A program made the position numbers and the translations under genes. 64,000 nt of DNA, from the NCBI GenBank assembly GCA_963678705.1, contig OY783206.1, positions 12,349,807 through 12,413,806 on the forward strand. The letters are read 5' to 3'. Numbering within the stretch: the first letter of the stretch is position 1; the number at the start of each line of letters is the position of its first letter. Positions 1 through 12,500 of this stretch are shown here, one piece after another. Below the pieces are notes generated by a model. The model did not search any database. It saw nothing but the letters and a program-made list of their open reading frames with translations, and had not been told where the DNA came from. Origin of the DNA: Panorpa germanica. Taxonomy: Eukaryota; Arthropoda; Insecta; Mecoptera; Panorpidae.

Positions 1-170
1 ATTATTCAATAAAACGGAAAACCAGAAATCATAAACTAATGTTCAATTTTCTCAGTGTTTTCTCTTCAAAATATTACATTTTTCTAAAGATGAAATACAT
101 AGTAAGATTCTATGAAAACATATTTCATAAGTCAGTTGTATGCATTTATAAAATAAGTTTATATGACTAT

Positions 171-830
171 GAAAAGAATGGAATGGCGGCAGAAGAAGCA
201 GAGAGAAGGAGAGAAGAAAGAATAAGTGTGGAGGAGGAGTAGTTAAGAAACAAAGACAGAGAGATATAACGACAAGAAAAGATGAAAGTAATTGATAAAA
301 GCAAATTAAATGAGAGATATAGTATACTATAGGAGAGGGTGGTAGAAGAATAAATAGGAGGAAAAAATACAAAAAATGAAAGGAGAATTGCAAGATTTAG
401 AATAGGAAAGGAAGAGAAACGCAGCAGATATTAGAAAAATAGAGAGTAAATGGTATGCAGAATGTACAGAAAAGAAATAGAAACTTTGGAGCACATAGGA
501 GATAGATGCAAGTGCAAAATAAAGAGTGAAAAGAAGAGAGAGGAGGCAACGAAGGGAAGAGGTGGATGGCAGAAGTAGAGAAAAGAAGGAAGGAAGTAGA
601 GGAAATGGGAGAGTAACAGTTGGAGGAACAGAAAAGAAATTTGTCTGAGAAAAGAGGATAGTAGTAGCTGAAAAGAGGAGTAAGACAGGAAAGAATGATG
701 GAGATACATAGGGGAAGGAAGGAGAGAGAGTGAAAAAGGTGAGAAACATGGAGTTTAGAACGGGGAAGTAGAGGAGTAAAGGGCAGAGAAAGTGATACGA
801 AGAAGAAAGAAAGAGATATCATTAGGTTTT
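171..830 (+). repeat. Purine-skewed tract, LINE-like family
   Basis: About 650 bases in which the plus strand is mostly A and G (runs such as GAGAGAAGGAGAGAAGAAAG). The piece around 559-590, AGGTGGATGGCAGAAGTAG, recurs at 62512, where it sits before a LINE-like 3' tail. The minus-strand open frames across it (Ser/Phe/Leu-only) are composition artefacts. Possibly a decayed retrotransposon reading frame; the function is none I can name. Confidence 0.5.
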
Positions 831-1217
831 AGTTTAATTAGAACTCATGAAATGTAATTAATGATTATGTGCAAGAATGTAAATCCTTATTAAAATATAT
901 ATACGCTTTCGTTTCCATATTTGAACTATTGACAATGATACTTTTAGCGTCATTAATTGATAGTAATTATTGCAGATTGGTGAATGATGATGACTTATTT
1001 TCTACTCTTTCCAATTTAGTAATAAAAAGTGTTTAAAATTAACCTTATGTATCTTTGTTATGAAATTAACAACATTCAGAAATACGTTAGACGCTGCAAA
1101 GAAATAAAGATATAAAAAGTACATGTGACTTGCGTTGTGTGAGGTGCCCCTGTTATTTATGCAATATATTTTATTATTTCTATGGACGCGGGCAGTATTA
1201 CTTTTAGGATTTAGATT

Positions 1218-1645
1218 CACTTATTTCCTGATGAACAAAATATGTAAGATTGAGTAGTGTTAGTATGTACAATATTCGTATACCTACCTGCTAGCTTAAC
1301 CAGACGGCTGGTCCAGGTATCAGGAAATCAAGGTACGTAAAAACGCTACTCATCTCACATAAATTCACGTATATGTAAGACAATATCGTTGAAAATCTGT
1401 CATCAATACTCCCAGACCCGTCCCGTAGGCAGTATAACCTTGAAGACGCTTTAAAGCTGACAAAAAAATTCTTAAAGTCACTTGTATTCTGATGGTTCAT
1501 TTTGATATATATTAGCGAGACAACTATTTAAAAATGTTTTACAAGTGGGCAGACCGATCCAAGCGGCCTAAAATCCCGTAGACCCAATTTTAATTCTGCT
1601 ATGAGTATGAGCGAGAGGGCATTATCTGTGCACATTTATGCAAAT
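1218..1645 (+). mobile_element. Long-TIR DNA element, family A (one arm plus centre)
   Basis: Starts with ACTTATTTCCTGATGAAC, then AAGATTGAGTAGTGTTAG, and holds CCAGGTATCAGG.AATCAAGG and CCCAATTTTAATTCTGCTATG, shared with the complete copy at 36622-37114. The second arm is missing. No coding capacity. Confidence 0.75.
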
Positions 1646-3400
1646 TTGTACAACAACTTAAACGCTTTTTTAATCAAACAGTGACTTGATTTCTTAATCT
1701 TTTTCTGTGTATTTTTATGTGTAATGTTTTGTAGGATGATGTAGCATTCAAGAAATTTAAACTACGTTTAATTCTAAGTAAAATATTATTTGTTTTATTT
1801 ATATGGGATTATTCTATTGGGAAATTTACAGCGATCTTATCGTAAGATCGTTCTTACAAATTACTTGTGAGTCTAATGACATGTGCGTCATATGATTATT
1901 AGTATAAAATCTGAAAACAAATACCACTGATCACCCTGTATTATCGATTGTAGTTTGATCATAATATCTCAATCACAAAATCAGATAACAATATATGAGT
2001 ACAAGGCAAAGAAGTTTGCTGTGACCTGTTATAACACGCATCTCGTGGGAATTTACACAATTACATTTTAACTGATCACCAAGTAATAATGGAAAGGGAA
2101 GGGGAAGGGGAGGGAATGTACATAGTTTGGATCCAATATTATAGTTAGCAAGGCCTCTTTACAATTTACATAATAAACAACACCCATAGTGAACCATCAC
2201 AAATGAATAATGAGTAGACAATCGGGGTCAATTATAATGAAAGCTCATAAAGCTCAGCTTTTACCGAAGAGATAATAGCCGTACCCTTAGGAATGTTTTT
2301 TTATTCTTTATTTTATGTTGATGCAATATAATTTTATACACTCTTATTAACCCGTTCGATTTTTTGAACACTAATTTTACCCATTTTCAATTAAACTAAA
2401 ATTTCTATTTTCCTAATGGATTTTTTTTTTTTTTTAATAATATTTCACCGGCTTCTTAGGACCACGGTTCTTCCTAATGGAATTTGATGTGCATATTTTT
2501 AAGGTTATGAAGTGTGGTTACTTTACTAACAGAAAAAATGTATTTTCAATCTTGCTTCCTCCTTTAACTGAACAGGGGGGATTAGAGACTTATTGAATTT
2601 CTTTTTTATTTAATTTCTTACACTTTTTCTTTTCAAATCAATTAAACAGAAGATACTCGTAACAATACTGTTTTATCACTAGGCTTTAGTACATTTAACT
2701 AACGCCAGGTGTATGTAAAATGTCGAATAAAAGATGACTTTAATTTAATTTGTCATTAATATTGTTTTATAATTATATATTTGTTTTTGATCGTTTTTCA
2801 ATGTTAGAAGATAATTTTTATTATATATTTAACGCCTTGGTTTGGATTCCTTAGGTACTAATTTGCTTAAAAATAACATTGGTTTTTTTGTCACAAATAT
2901 GAGTAACGGTTTTTTAATTTTCTGTCCGGATAAGGGTGTTTTGCTGTATCTGCTATATTATTGTACATATAAACATGTGTGTGACACCTTTAACATGAAC
3001 GTTATCATTTAATGCATTTAATATCCTAAGGCAATCCATTTAAAATCAAATTATTACATAATTATCGATTGGAATCTTCGAAATTTATTTTACTCGTAGT
3101 TTAAAAGTTTTGTACATTTAAATGTAGGTATTAAATGTTTCACTGATATTGACAAAATTATTCCAAATTTTAGTTTGAAGTTTTATACTTTCAAATCGTG
3201 GTTATGTAGGAAAAGTGTGCAGGGCCCATAATCTATTAAAATCTTTCGTAATTTGGTAACTCATGTTTATAAGAGATTATAACAGCACTATAAATCTACG
3301 ATACGTTGGTGATTTTATCTTATTCGTTCCTATGTATATTAACATTTTAAAGAACTACAGCCGCGTTAACTCTGTCAAGTGAAATCGCCCCATGAGGACT
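1646..3400. other. AT-rich non-coding stretch
   Basis: No exon, RNA gene or recognisable repeat was supported here apart from a G-rich site at 2096-2114 and T-runs. Lies upstream of the visible part of the cyclase gene, so it may be intron or promoter DNA of that gene. Confidence 0.5.
2096..2114 (+). other. Candidate G-quadruplex site
   Basis: Four G-runs (3, 4, 4 and 3 G) separated by AA, AA and A satisfy the standard quadruplex pattern with very short loops. Isolated in DNA that is otherwise about 70 percent A+T. Confidence 0.6.
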
Positions 3401-3419
3401 GGGAGGAAATAAAGACACA

Positions 3420-3730
3420 AAAATTTCTATTTCCGTTGTTTTACTTTAGTATCTATTTTTCAAGTAATGAATCTCTGCTATTTATAGTGATTTTATGGCC
3501 ATCCTCTTTGACTTCCGTACTTTATTCTCCCCATCCGCCATCTTCCCCGTTCATTTTTACACTTTCTCTAATTTTGACTCATCCTCTCCTGCTTCTCCAT
3601 CTCTACTGGAGTTTGATCTAGCATTTCTTTTACCATCTTTCTCTTGTTCCATTTCTAAATTCTCATCTGTCTCGCTCTCTGTCAAGTTTTCTATTTCCAT
3701 AACCATTATAATTGCATTTTTCCTCCTATT
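3420..3730 (-). repeat. Pyrimidine-skewed tract (purine-rich on minus strand)
   Basis: Plus strand mostly C and T. On the minus strand it reads as a charged Glu/Lys/Asp-rich frame (MEIENLTESETDENLEMEQ) directly after the zinc-knuckle-like frame at 3726-3938 but shifted, which suggests the tail of the same decayed retroelement protein. Confidence 0.4.
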
Positions 3731-3938
3731 TCGGCGTAGGGTCTACTGGGTTGTCTACTATACCTGTTTGTTCTTTATTGATAGCTACCGGTGCGAGTAC
3801 TCCCTCCTTCGTTTCTAATTCTGAACTCAACTTCGTGTAGTTGAACATTCTTAGATATTTCGCTGGCCTTCTGACTTTACAGTCTGCTCTAAAATGACCG
3901 GGTTTACTCGAATCATTTTCTGGCTTTCCATTTTTCAA
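3726..3938 (-). pseudogene. Retroelement gag-like remnant with broken zinc knuckle
   Basis: Contains KPGHFRADCK, the second half of a CCHC zinc knuckle as in gag proteins; the first two cysteines are lost. About 70 codons remain open. Flanking frames are shifted. Retroelement type cannot be decided from this. Confidence 0.45.
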
Positions 3939-4648
3939 TCATCATATTCCTTTTCTTATTTATAAACAGTTTGACCCCTGTTGGGATGATTCTCACATCT
4001 ATTTCCCCGTTCCTCATTTCCTCCTCGCCCGCTCGTTTTACGTGATTTCTATTGATACTCGTATCAAACTTTCCTCACTTCTGAACCTAATAAACAATTT
4101 CACAAAAGTTATATTTATTATGCATAAATGCACCAATTCTTTTTACATCAACACACTTTGCAACCACTGGTGCGCATCCCTTGGAATCTGTTATTTACCT
4201 AACGGTTCAAAATTCAAATACTAGTGTATTCTGCCTTTCCATTGCGGAAAACGTGTTCAAACAAAAACATAGAAAGCAAAAATAACAACAAAACTCGTCC
4301 TTTGACCCACTGGTTTGATACCTCACAGCCATAGCCACGAACGCTAGTTGTGTACAAAAAGCAACTGAATTATATACACTTACAAAAATGTATTGATTAA
4401 TTATATCAAAATTAATTAATTAAAATTTTAATAATTGTAATAACTGAAGGTAAATATTACCAACTAAGTCCATAATAACAATTTCAATATAATACACACA
4501 GCTGAAACCTGTTTGCAAAATAGGCACATGTCTACTCTTGATGCTATCTGAATTCAAGCTGGTGTTGTACATTTATATGCACAAATTGTTTAAGCATGAA
4601 TCACATTTGAACTCTCGAAATTTGAACTATATACATAATAAGATTAAA

Positions 4649-4698
4649 TATAGGGTTTTCCAATGGGCATGGTCAGGCTCTAATTGGACAACCCTATA
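4649..4698. repeat. Short inverted repeat (hairpin)
   Basis: TATAGGGTTTTCCAAT and ATTGGACAACCCTATA face each other across an 18-base loop, one mismatch in 16. Resembles a solo palindromic MITE or terminal hairpin. A second small hairpin (GGGTTT ctga AAACCC) follows near 4708. Confidence 0.6.
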
Positions 4699-4866
4699 TA
4701 ATAACTAGGGTTTCTGAAAACCCGGTGTTTAAATAACAATTTTGAAAACACAAAGGATCCGAGTCCGGGTCGTGTTTAAAATCAGAAAAATATAAAAACA
4801 TCTAAATTATCAAGTATTTAGCGCAATTTATTTATTATTTAAGTTATTACATAATAATTGTACGAC

Positions 4867-5650
4867 CTATTTTGTTTTACTAACTGTAAAATATTTAAGA
4901 AACATCAAATCATTAAAGGGACTTATCCCCCAATGCCAATCTAAGTTTGTAGCAATAATTTGCAGACACCGGGAATGTTCGTTCGTTATCCGTCTTAAAC
5001 GGTTTTACTGTGAATAGCGCGTCATAAAACTTCTCTAAGTTCAATGTTCGTTTTCTTTGTGTTTCTAAAAAGAGCAAACTCCTGCTTTAACTTTCCAAAA
5101 TCATCAGCCTCTATCACACTAGGTTTTTCTGCATTTTTTAAAATTATTTTTAATTTTTCCTCCATTATTAATTCCTTTCCTTTTTATCGTCATCGACCAA
5201 TAACGATTTTTTCATGTTGTCTGTAGAATTGACAGCCAAGTCCGACAAGAGTCTACTTATTAGCTATGTAGTTAAACTTAAGGTTTGTTTTGAAGGAACA
5301 AAATTGAGCTCGTTTAACGACTTAATTAAATTCATCAGATTGAATGCATTCTATCATTGAGCTGTTTCTCAATGTTCTGCAGCAATTTACTCGCTATTTG
5401 AGTTGTTAAATCCGCAATTCTTTTCTTCATATAATTCAGCGCGATGCCGGCTGCCTATAGTGTTCTATCATTATGACTTAGGACTTTAACTACCAATTTT
5501 GTAGATTCAAGTTATTCATTATGTTCAAAATCACTTCAAAATCTTCTTAACTCCAGCATTTGTGAACAGTTTAACTCTAACAAAGCTCGTCTAACACTAA
5601 TCATATTCGCTAAAGAACTCCAACATATTTTCCAGTCTAAAATTAGCTCT
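4867..5650 (-). pseudogene. hAT transposase remnant (C-terminal half)
   Basis: On the minus strand, frames in order give ELGHKELILDWKICWSSL (compare the LILD.KTRWNS motif), IALNYMKKRIADL then NIEKQLNDRM (compare L..RI.ERR), NLEKFYDALFTVKP, KTDNERTFPVSANYCYKL (compare ERaFS.ag...TKlRS) and NDLMFLKYF (compare dal.FLr.yF): the dimerisation region of hAT transposases in the correct order. Stops near 5568 and 5260 and frame changes near 5180, 5050 and 4920 show it is dead. A family B repeat begins at 5672 and hides any upstream part. Confidence 0.75.
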
Positions 5651-5671
5651 TTGTGACCGAGCTCTTCCATA

Positions 5672-6304
5672 ATGTGCTTGTGTCCTAATTTTTTAGTGGT
5701 CGATTTTTCAGTTGCTGATTGAAATTGATGTTAATAAATGTGTATTGGCGTGTCTATTTTATTAAATATCTAAATGTTGACGGAGATATAGCAATTAAAA
5801 ATTTGAAATATAGTTTTAGCGCTAGTAATGGTGGGCCATATTTGTATGACGTGAAATGCATTTTAACGTCAGTTATTTGTTGAGTAGGTCAGTGCTGTGG
5901 TAATGTTTTGTAACTGTTGGTAGTCAATTAATCAAGTCAAGTCAAAGAATAATACATTTTTATTTTATTTAACCGTGCTAAGGCAGACATAATATTGAAA
6001 TTTTATTGTTTCTTGAAATAGCTGCATATAATATTTGATAATTTGATATATAAATACATATAACAGAGATTTATGAGCTGTAAGGTTGACAGCGGTTGTG
6101 ATGTCACATGCATTTGGAATGTGTACAACGTTGAATCCCTTTAATAATTAAAGAGACAAAATGACTTTTTTAGTTGTTAATATCTCGTCAAATATAAGGA
6201 GTTATTAAAAAATAATTGAACATTTGAGGTTCTAGTAACTCACTTTATCAATATCAATATATAGTACACTTTTATAGAAATTAAGACATAGGACACAAGC
6301 CCAT
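5672..6304 (+). mobile_element. Family B non-autonomous DNA element, copy 1
   Basis: About 630 bases bounded by ATGTGCTTGTGTCCT and its inverse AGGACACAAGCCCAT (TIR consensus ATGGGCTTGTGTCCT). Shared inside: GTGTATTGGCGTGT, GACGGAGATATAGCAATTAA, TTTTAGCGCTAG, AACGTTGAATCCCTTTAAT. No transposase frame. Ends about 95 bases before cyclase exon A. Confidence 0.85.
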
Positions 6305-6398
6305 TTTGTTTTGTAACTAGACCCGGATCCCGGGTTCGGGTCCTAGTCGTGTCGGGTACAGAAACCCTAATAATAACTCTACTACAATCCTGTTTCAG

Positions 6399-6539
6399 AT
6401 CATTTTTGGAGAGCACCTTCCGATACACAGATGATACTCTCTCTGGTTTACAAAATGCTCCATGGTCTACAAAAGTGGAACAACAAAACTCCAAGTCAAG
6501 TGAAATGAGTCTTATAGATGCACTTTTTACAAACTTCAG
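6399..6539 (+). CDS. Cyclase exon A: start of NIT-like domain
   Basis: Acceptor tgtttcag precedes 6399 and donor AG|gtaaga follows 6539. One base completes a codon from an unseen upstream exon, then 46 codons follow, including [11 protein letters not shown] and [10 protein letters not shown]. This resembles the part of NIT domains after the first helix (TD.AL pattern). It ends in phase 2 and joins in frame to 8597. It is the least certain exon by homology, but both splice sites and the phase agree. A dead repeat with the GGGCTTGTGTCC ends stops about 95 bases before it. Confidence 0.72.
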
Positions 6540-9500
6540 GTAAGATTTTAATAGTTAGAGTAGCTTATCATGTAGAAGTATCAACTACATAGTTATAAAT
6601 AAAAATTTTATTTTTATTAACGCTGCAGTGCTGTTAGAAATGAAACTATAAAAATGGCGTAAGTATGAAATTTGTATTAATAGTCAAGGTCTTCATTAGT
6701 CTATATTTCCTTTTTTCGTCCAGTAATATGAGTTTTAGATATTTTTGAGCGATGTTTAATGGGGTTGTGTACTCTTTTTGTAGGTTTCGTTTTTTTAATT
6801 TCCGATTGAAATAAATATTAAGATACTTCTTCTATAGGTGTACATTGGCGTTTATATTTTTTTAAATATCCAAAAGTTTTATGGTGTTAGATGGAGTTAT
6901 AGCTATTTGAAATTTTAATTTGAGTTTTACGCATATTTTAGATATGCATAATACGTCACAGAAGAAATAAGTAATTGAATTTCGTTTTCCTTCTTCATAA
7001 CCATCGTACATAATAATCGGATACACAACTCAGCTTCTAATAGTAAATTACGTATCTCACACACACACTCGTATGCTTGTGTGTTGTATGAAAGAGATAA
7101 CAAATCCCAGGATATGACGTACCATGCATTGGAATTTTCTATAACGTTGGATACTTTAAGAATTAAAAAGAAAAAACGACTTTTTTAATTGTTAATCTGT
7201 TCTAAAATATAAGAAGTTATTAAAAAATAAATGGACCTTTAAGGTTCTGGTAGCTAACTTTATTTATATGTGTATTAAGGTATTCAATGCTGACATTTCT
7301 CAAAAATTGGAAATTTAAAAATTGAAAAAGGGGGGGGGGGGTTGAAGAAATTCGGGAGCCCGGTAGAGAACTTTGGAGAAAGTTCATATTCTGGATTCTA
7401 GAATAATTAAGTATATTATTAATAAAAAAAAATTCAAAATTTCAAAATTTTATTTGGGGGCACGGGGCAGTATTTGCTGAGAGTAAAAATTGTGCTAGAA
7501 AGTTGAAAGAGTTTGTATATAGGCTAACCTTGGTAACTTATTTACGAATCGAAAAAAAAAATACCAAATTTTGAAAAAAAGTTGGTCAAATAACGCATTA
7601 AAAATATTTTTTATTTTGATAAATTGAAAAATTATTTTATTATTGTGCGAGTTTATTATTTCAATTTAAAAATAGAATTAAATATGAAATGTAATTACGA
7701 ATAATTTTATTGGATTCAAATCATACACGCCAAAAAGACGTCGCATTGCGACGGGGGTAAACTCTAGTATTTATATATAGTCCGTTTTATAGATATTAAG
7801 TCATGATTAACAAGCTCATTAAATTACAAGTAAGACGGAAACTACAAATGATTATGGCTTATATTAATACGCTAAATTGCACCAATTGGCATACAATACA
7901 ACATTGGCATCTATGCGAGTATTTTTAATTTATAGGCAAACGAAGGTTTAATTTCCGAACAGTACCGCATTTTTTGAACTGAACCGGGGCAAGAACTTGG
8001 CGCTCAGTGCCGCTTTCAGGATCGGTGCCACCACTACTTCTTACGTAATGTGAATTTTTTTTTTATTTGTGACAAAAAGAAATTAAAGTCGTAAAACGTA
8101 GTAGTAGGTTTCTTGTTTCTGACAACCTCCGTGAAAACTAAAAAAGAATGTCATTTCTTTTTTTACCAAATTAAAAATAAACAATTTTTTTACTTTACTT
8201 TACAGTACACTTTATTTCAATGTTTTTTCTATAATACTATTTAACAAATTATTGTTTTCAATGCAGATAAATTTATTATATCTGAAGCCAACAACATATA
8301 AATCGAGATTCAATAGATACAGAATAGGTCAGTCATACGTTTTTTTTTTCTGGTGATGCTGTGAAGAAATTCTTCCTATTCGCACATCTAAGTTTAATTT
8401 TATTAATTTTATTTATTTCATTTAAAATTTATTTAATACACCTTTCGAAATACACCTAGTCTTTCAAATATATGCATTTAGCGCTCCCATAAATTGCCCA
8501 CACGAAGCAATTATTCCGGTTTGCACCCCACTAGATCCGGGGCTGTTTCCGGACAGTCCTCGTATAAACACTTCAGTAATTTATGGTAATAATTAGCATG
8601 GCATCGATTATACATCGACTGATCTATGACTTTGCACATTACAGTAACAAGGAAATAAGTCCCTTGGACTCTGAAGCTCTGGACGGAGTGCTTTGGTACA
8701 ACACCGTTAATCTGCACATGCTGGAAGAACTCTCTCGTAGAATTGGTTCTGCAAACACTGGGGCAGTATGGAGGTATCTGTATAATATACATCAAAATTG
8801 TTAAACTATTTCGCTTCTCTTATAACGAACAATTAAGACCTTTTTACAGGAAGCTCATCGCTTATAAAAACATTCTTCGTGCTGTGGAAAATCTCAGCAT
8901 CTCCTCAGTGTTAGGACTGATGTACTTGGGCAAAGGTCCGTTGAATCTTTCAGGGTATGCCATGTTTGTACGCAGAGATGCCCTCGGTAGAGATTACCTG
9001 AAAGCTACTAAACATTTGGTTCTGGAAATTGAAAAAGTGAAAGTTCCTTCTTTATGGATAGAAAGGTACTGATATATTTTTGCAGATTGATTTAGAAGTT
9101 GGTCAATTGAAGATTAGATAAGATTCGTTGCGTTGTGAAATCTTGAAACAATTTTAATTATGGATACATCTATGATTAAACTTAATGCCTTATTTTGTAA
9201 CTTTTCTCTCTGACGTCATGCGTCATAAATAAAACTAGTGTGATATTCAATTGTTTGTTAATATTGGCAAATAAAATTGTAGGGAAAATGCAACTTCAGG
9301 TCTTAGATGTTTCCTATAGATTAAAAGTGTGTCCAAAATGTGTGCGAGAGAGAAAGGTATATGTTCCTATGTGTTCTCTATGCGCATGCGTCGAAAGTGG
9401 CAGTTGTCTAGATATAATAAATATTAATATTCTATTAAGATATAATAAATATTAAATATGTAAAGAAATTAAATTTCTTTAGTTGGTACAAAACTCGTCT

Positions 9501-12500
9501 GTCGGTAAAACAGTGACTTTTCAGTAAACACAGTTGATATTTGGAGTAGGCAAAACTCACGTTTTTAGTTATATCTATATTTATATATAGTTTATTTATA
9601 TTTATACATATCCACATTATTCTACATCAATATAATGTCATATTTAACAACTGTCACGTATTATATCTAGACAGCTCTGACTTGACAACTGTCACTCTCT
9701 GCATATATATATGCTCTAAGCTTCAGGTTAAGCTTTTATTTGCCAATATTAACAAACAAATGAATATCACACTAGTCAAATTCATGACGCATGCCGTCAG
9801 GGAAAAGAAGTTACAAAATAAGGACTTTAGAATGTGCTTGTGTCCTCATTTTATAGTGGGCGATTTTTCAATTGTTGACTGAAATTGATGTTAATAGATG
9901 TGTATTGGCGTGTCTATTTTATTAAATATATAAATATTGACGGAGATATAGCAATTAAAAGTTTGAATTGTAGTTTTAGCGCTAGAAATGGTCGGCCATA
10001 TTTAACGTCGGTTATTTGTTAAGTAGGTCAGTGCTATGGTAATGTTCTGTAGCTGTTAGTAGTCAAATAATCAAGTAAAATCAAAGAATTATAAATTTTT
10101 ATTTTATTTAACCCTGCTAAGGCAGACATAATATTGAAATTTGATTGTTCCTTGAAATAGCTGTAATAATATTTGATATTTTGATATATATAAATACATA
10201 TAGCAGAGCTTTATGAGCTGTAAGGTTGGTAACCTTACACAAGGATTGTGATGTCACATGCACTTGGAATGTGTACAACGTTGAATCCCTTTAATAAATA
10301 AAGAGACAAAATGACTTTTTTAATTGTTAGTATCTCTTAACATATAAGGAGTTATTAAAAAATAATTGAACATTAGAGGTTCTAGTAACCAACTTTATCA
10401 ATATATAGTACACTTTTATAGAAATTAAGACACAGGACACAAGCCCATTGTGTAAACGACGTGAAAATAAGTTTAAATCATAGCTAATATTCAATTTACG
10501 ATGTCACCCACAAAACATTAGATATTCACTGTATATTCATTCATATATGCTTCATAATGTGAAAATAATATTCTCTCTCGTATATATTGCATATACATGA
10601 AATAAATAAACATGACAATACATACTATGTACAATACATGCAGCAATGTTTAAATATGCTCATACCTTTGCATTTGCACATACATATGACAAGACATACA
10701 GTGTACGTTTTACATCGCAACAGCATATACATAGGATATGCAATGTACATTAAAGTATATGCTTTGAATATAGTATGTATATCCAAATTTAGTCTAAGCA
10801 ATATCATGATTTGCTTGGTCTTCGGTCTCAATAAAAACTCTTTTTTAGGCGAAGCGAAATCTATTCTAATGTACCTCACCCTACGAATTTGACGGTTGCT
10901 AATGATTACTATGATTGTATGATTCAATATCTTCAAGAACTACGAAGTCTCCAAGAAAGAATTCGATTTATAATACGGTAAGAATAAAACCGTGATTTAT
11001 TTTTGTGTATGATTAAAAAAATTAATAATAAAAACCCATGATTTTAGGGAAGAAGTCCGGGCAGACATGAAAGCAGCTCGAGCTACTTTAATTGGTACTA
11101 TTATCCTTTTAGTGTTGGTCCTTATCATATCTCCAGTTATTATTGTCTTAGTAAGAAATGCTACATTTACAATTCAGGTAAATTTCTGAAACATATCAAA
11201 TGGAGGTTTAAACATTTCTTGGTATTTTACTTGGTTATATTTTTCAGAGTTTTGCTGGTTCCTTGGTTTCAAGGACACTGGAACTTCGTTCTGAGAAGTG
11301 TAAGAGTGATCGGCTTCTTTTCCAAATGCTGCCTCCGGCTGTGGTGAGACAACTCCGGCAACAGCGACAGGTTTATAGACTACAATCAGTCAAGTCAACA
11401 CATTACTTAATATAAACAACATTAATATTAACAACAACATGTTGACATGCATATGTCAGCATCGCAAGCATCGAATGCATCGTATTAAATAACTTTTAGT
11501 TTTATTTCTATGGATAGTCAAACAAGTGCGTCTCGTCTGCTGTACATTACGCTTTTAATGAATTTGTTTGATATAAACCTTCATATGCTGACCTATGAAC
11601 GCATGTATACCACCAGCATTGGATTTGGTGACGTCACTCACATTCGCATTCGCAATGTCGCCTTTGCAACGCATACGATACTGAACAGTGAACGCACTTG
11701 TATGAGTAGCCGTACAAAAACTTAATACGATGCGTGCAGACTTCCATGCTGACAAGTGAACGCGTACCCTAATACACAATTTTTTCAGGTTCCTGCTGAA
11801 GACTTTGAATCCGTAACGATTTTCTTCAGTGATATAGTAGGATTCACCCAGCTTTCAGCAGTTAGCTCCGCTATGGAAGTTGTTAATATGTTGAATACGC
11901 TATACAGACTATTTGACTCTAGGATTCAGAAGTATGACGTCTACAAAGTGGAGACAATCGGAGATGCTTACATGGTAGTATCTGGACTGCCTCAGAGAAA
12001 TGGTGAGAATCCTTGCTAAGAGCCCAATAAATATAATTTCACTAGAGTAAACGACTGTCTTTTGTATGTGCATTAAATTTCATTTCAAATTTTAATTCCA
12101 ATTTTGAATTGAAATATTTAACTCCTTCTATATAAATTTATATATAAAAACAAATAATTTTTCATATAAACTGACTAAAAAAATTAATTTTTTTCAACAA
12201 AATAAAAAATATTTTCAATTTATTCGTCAATTGACCAACTTTTTTTCAAAATTTGGGATTTTTTTTTTCGATTCGAAAATTAGGTACCAAAGTTAGCCTA
12301 TATAAAAAATTTCAACTTTCTAGCACAATTTTTACCCTTGGCAAAAACCGTCCCCGTGCCCCCAAATAAAATTTTGAAATTTTGAATTTTTTTTTTTAAA
12401 TATTATATTCAATTATTACACAATCCAAAATTGGGACTTTCTCCAAAGTTTCCTAATGGGCCCCCTAATATTCTCAGTGCCCCTTTTATTAATTTTTCAA

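Noticed and set aside
52-822. Overlapping minus-strand frames of 92-141 residues
   Set aside because: Composed almost only of Ser, Phe, Leu and Pro because they are antisense to a purine-rich tract; no motif, splice context or similarity.
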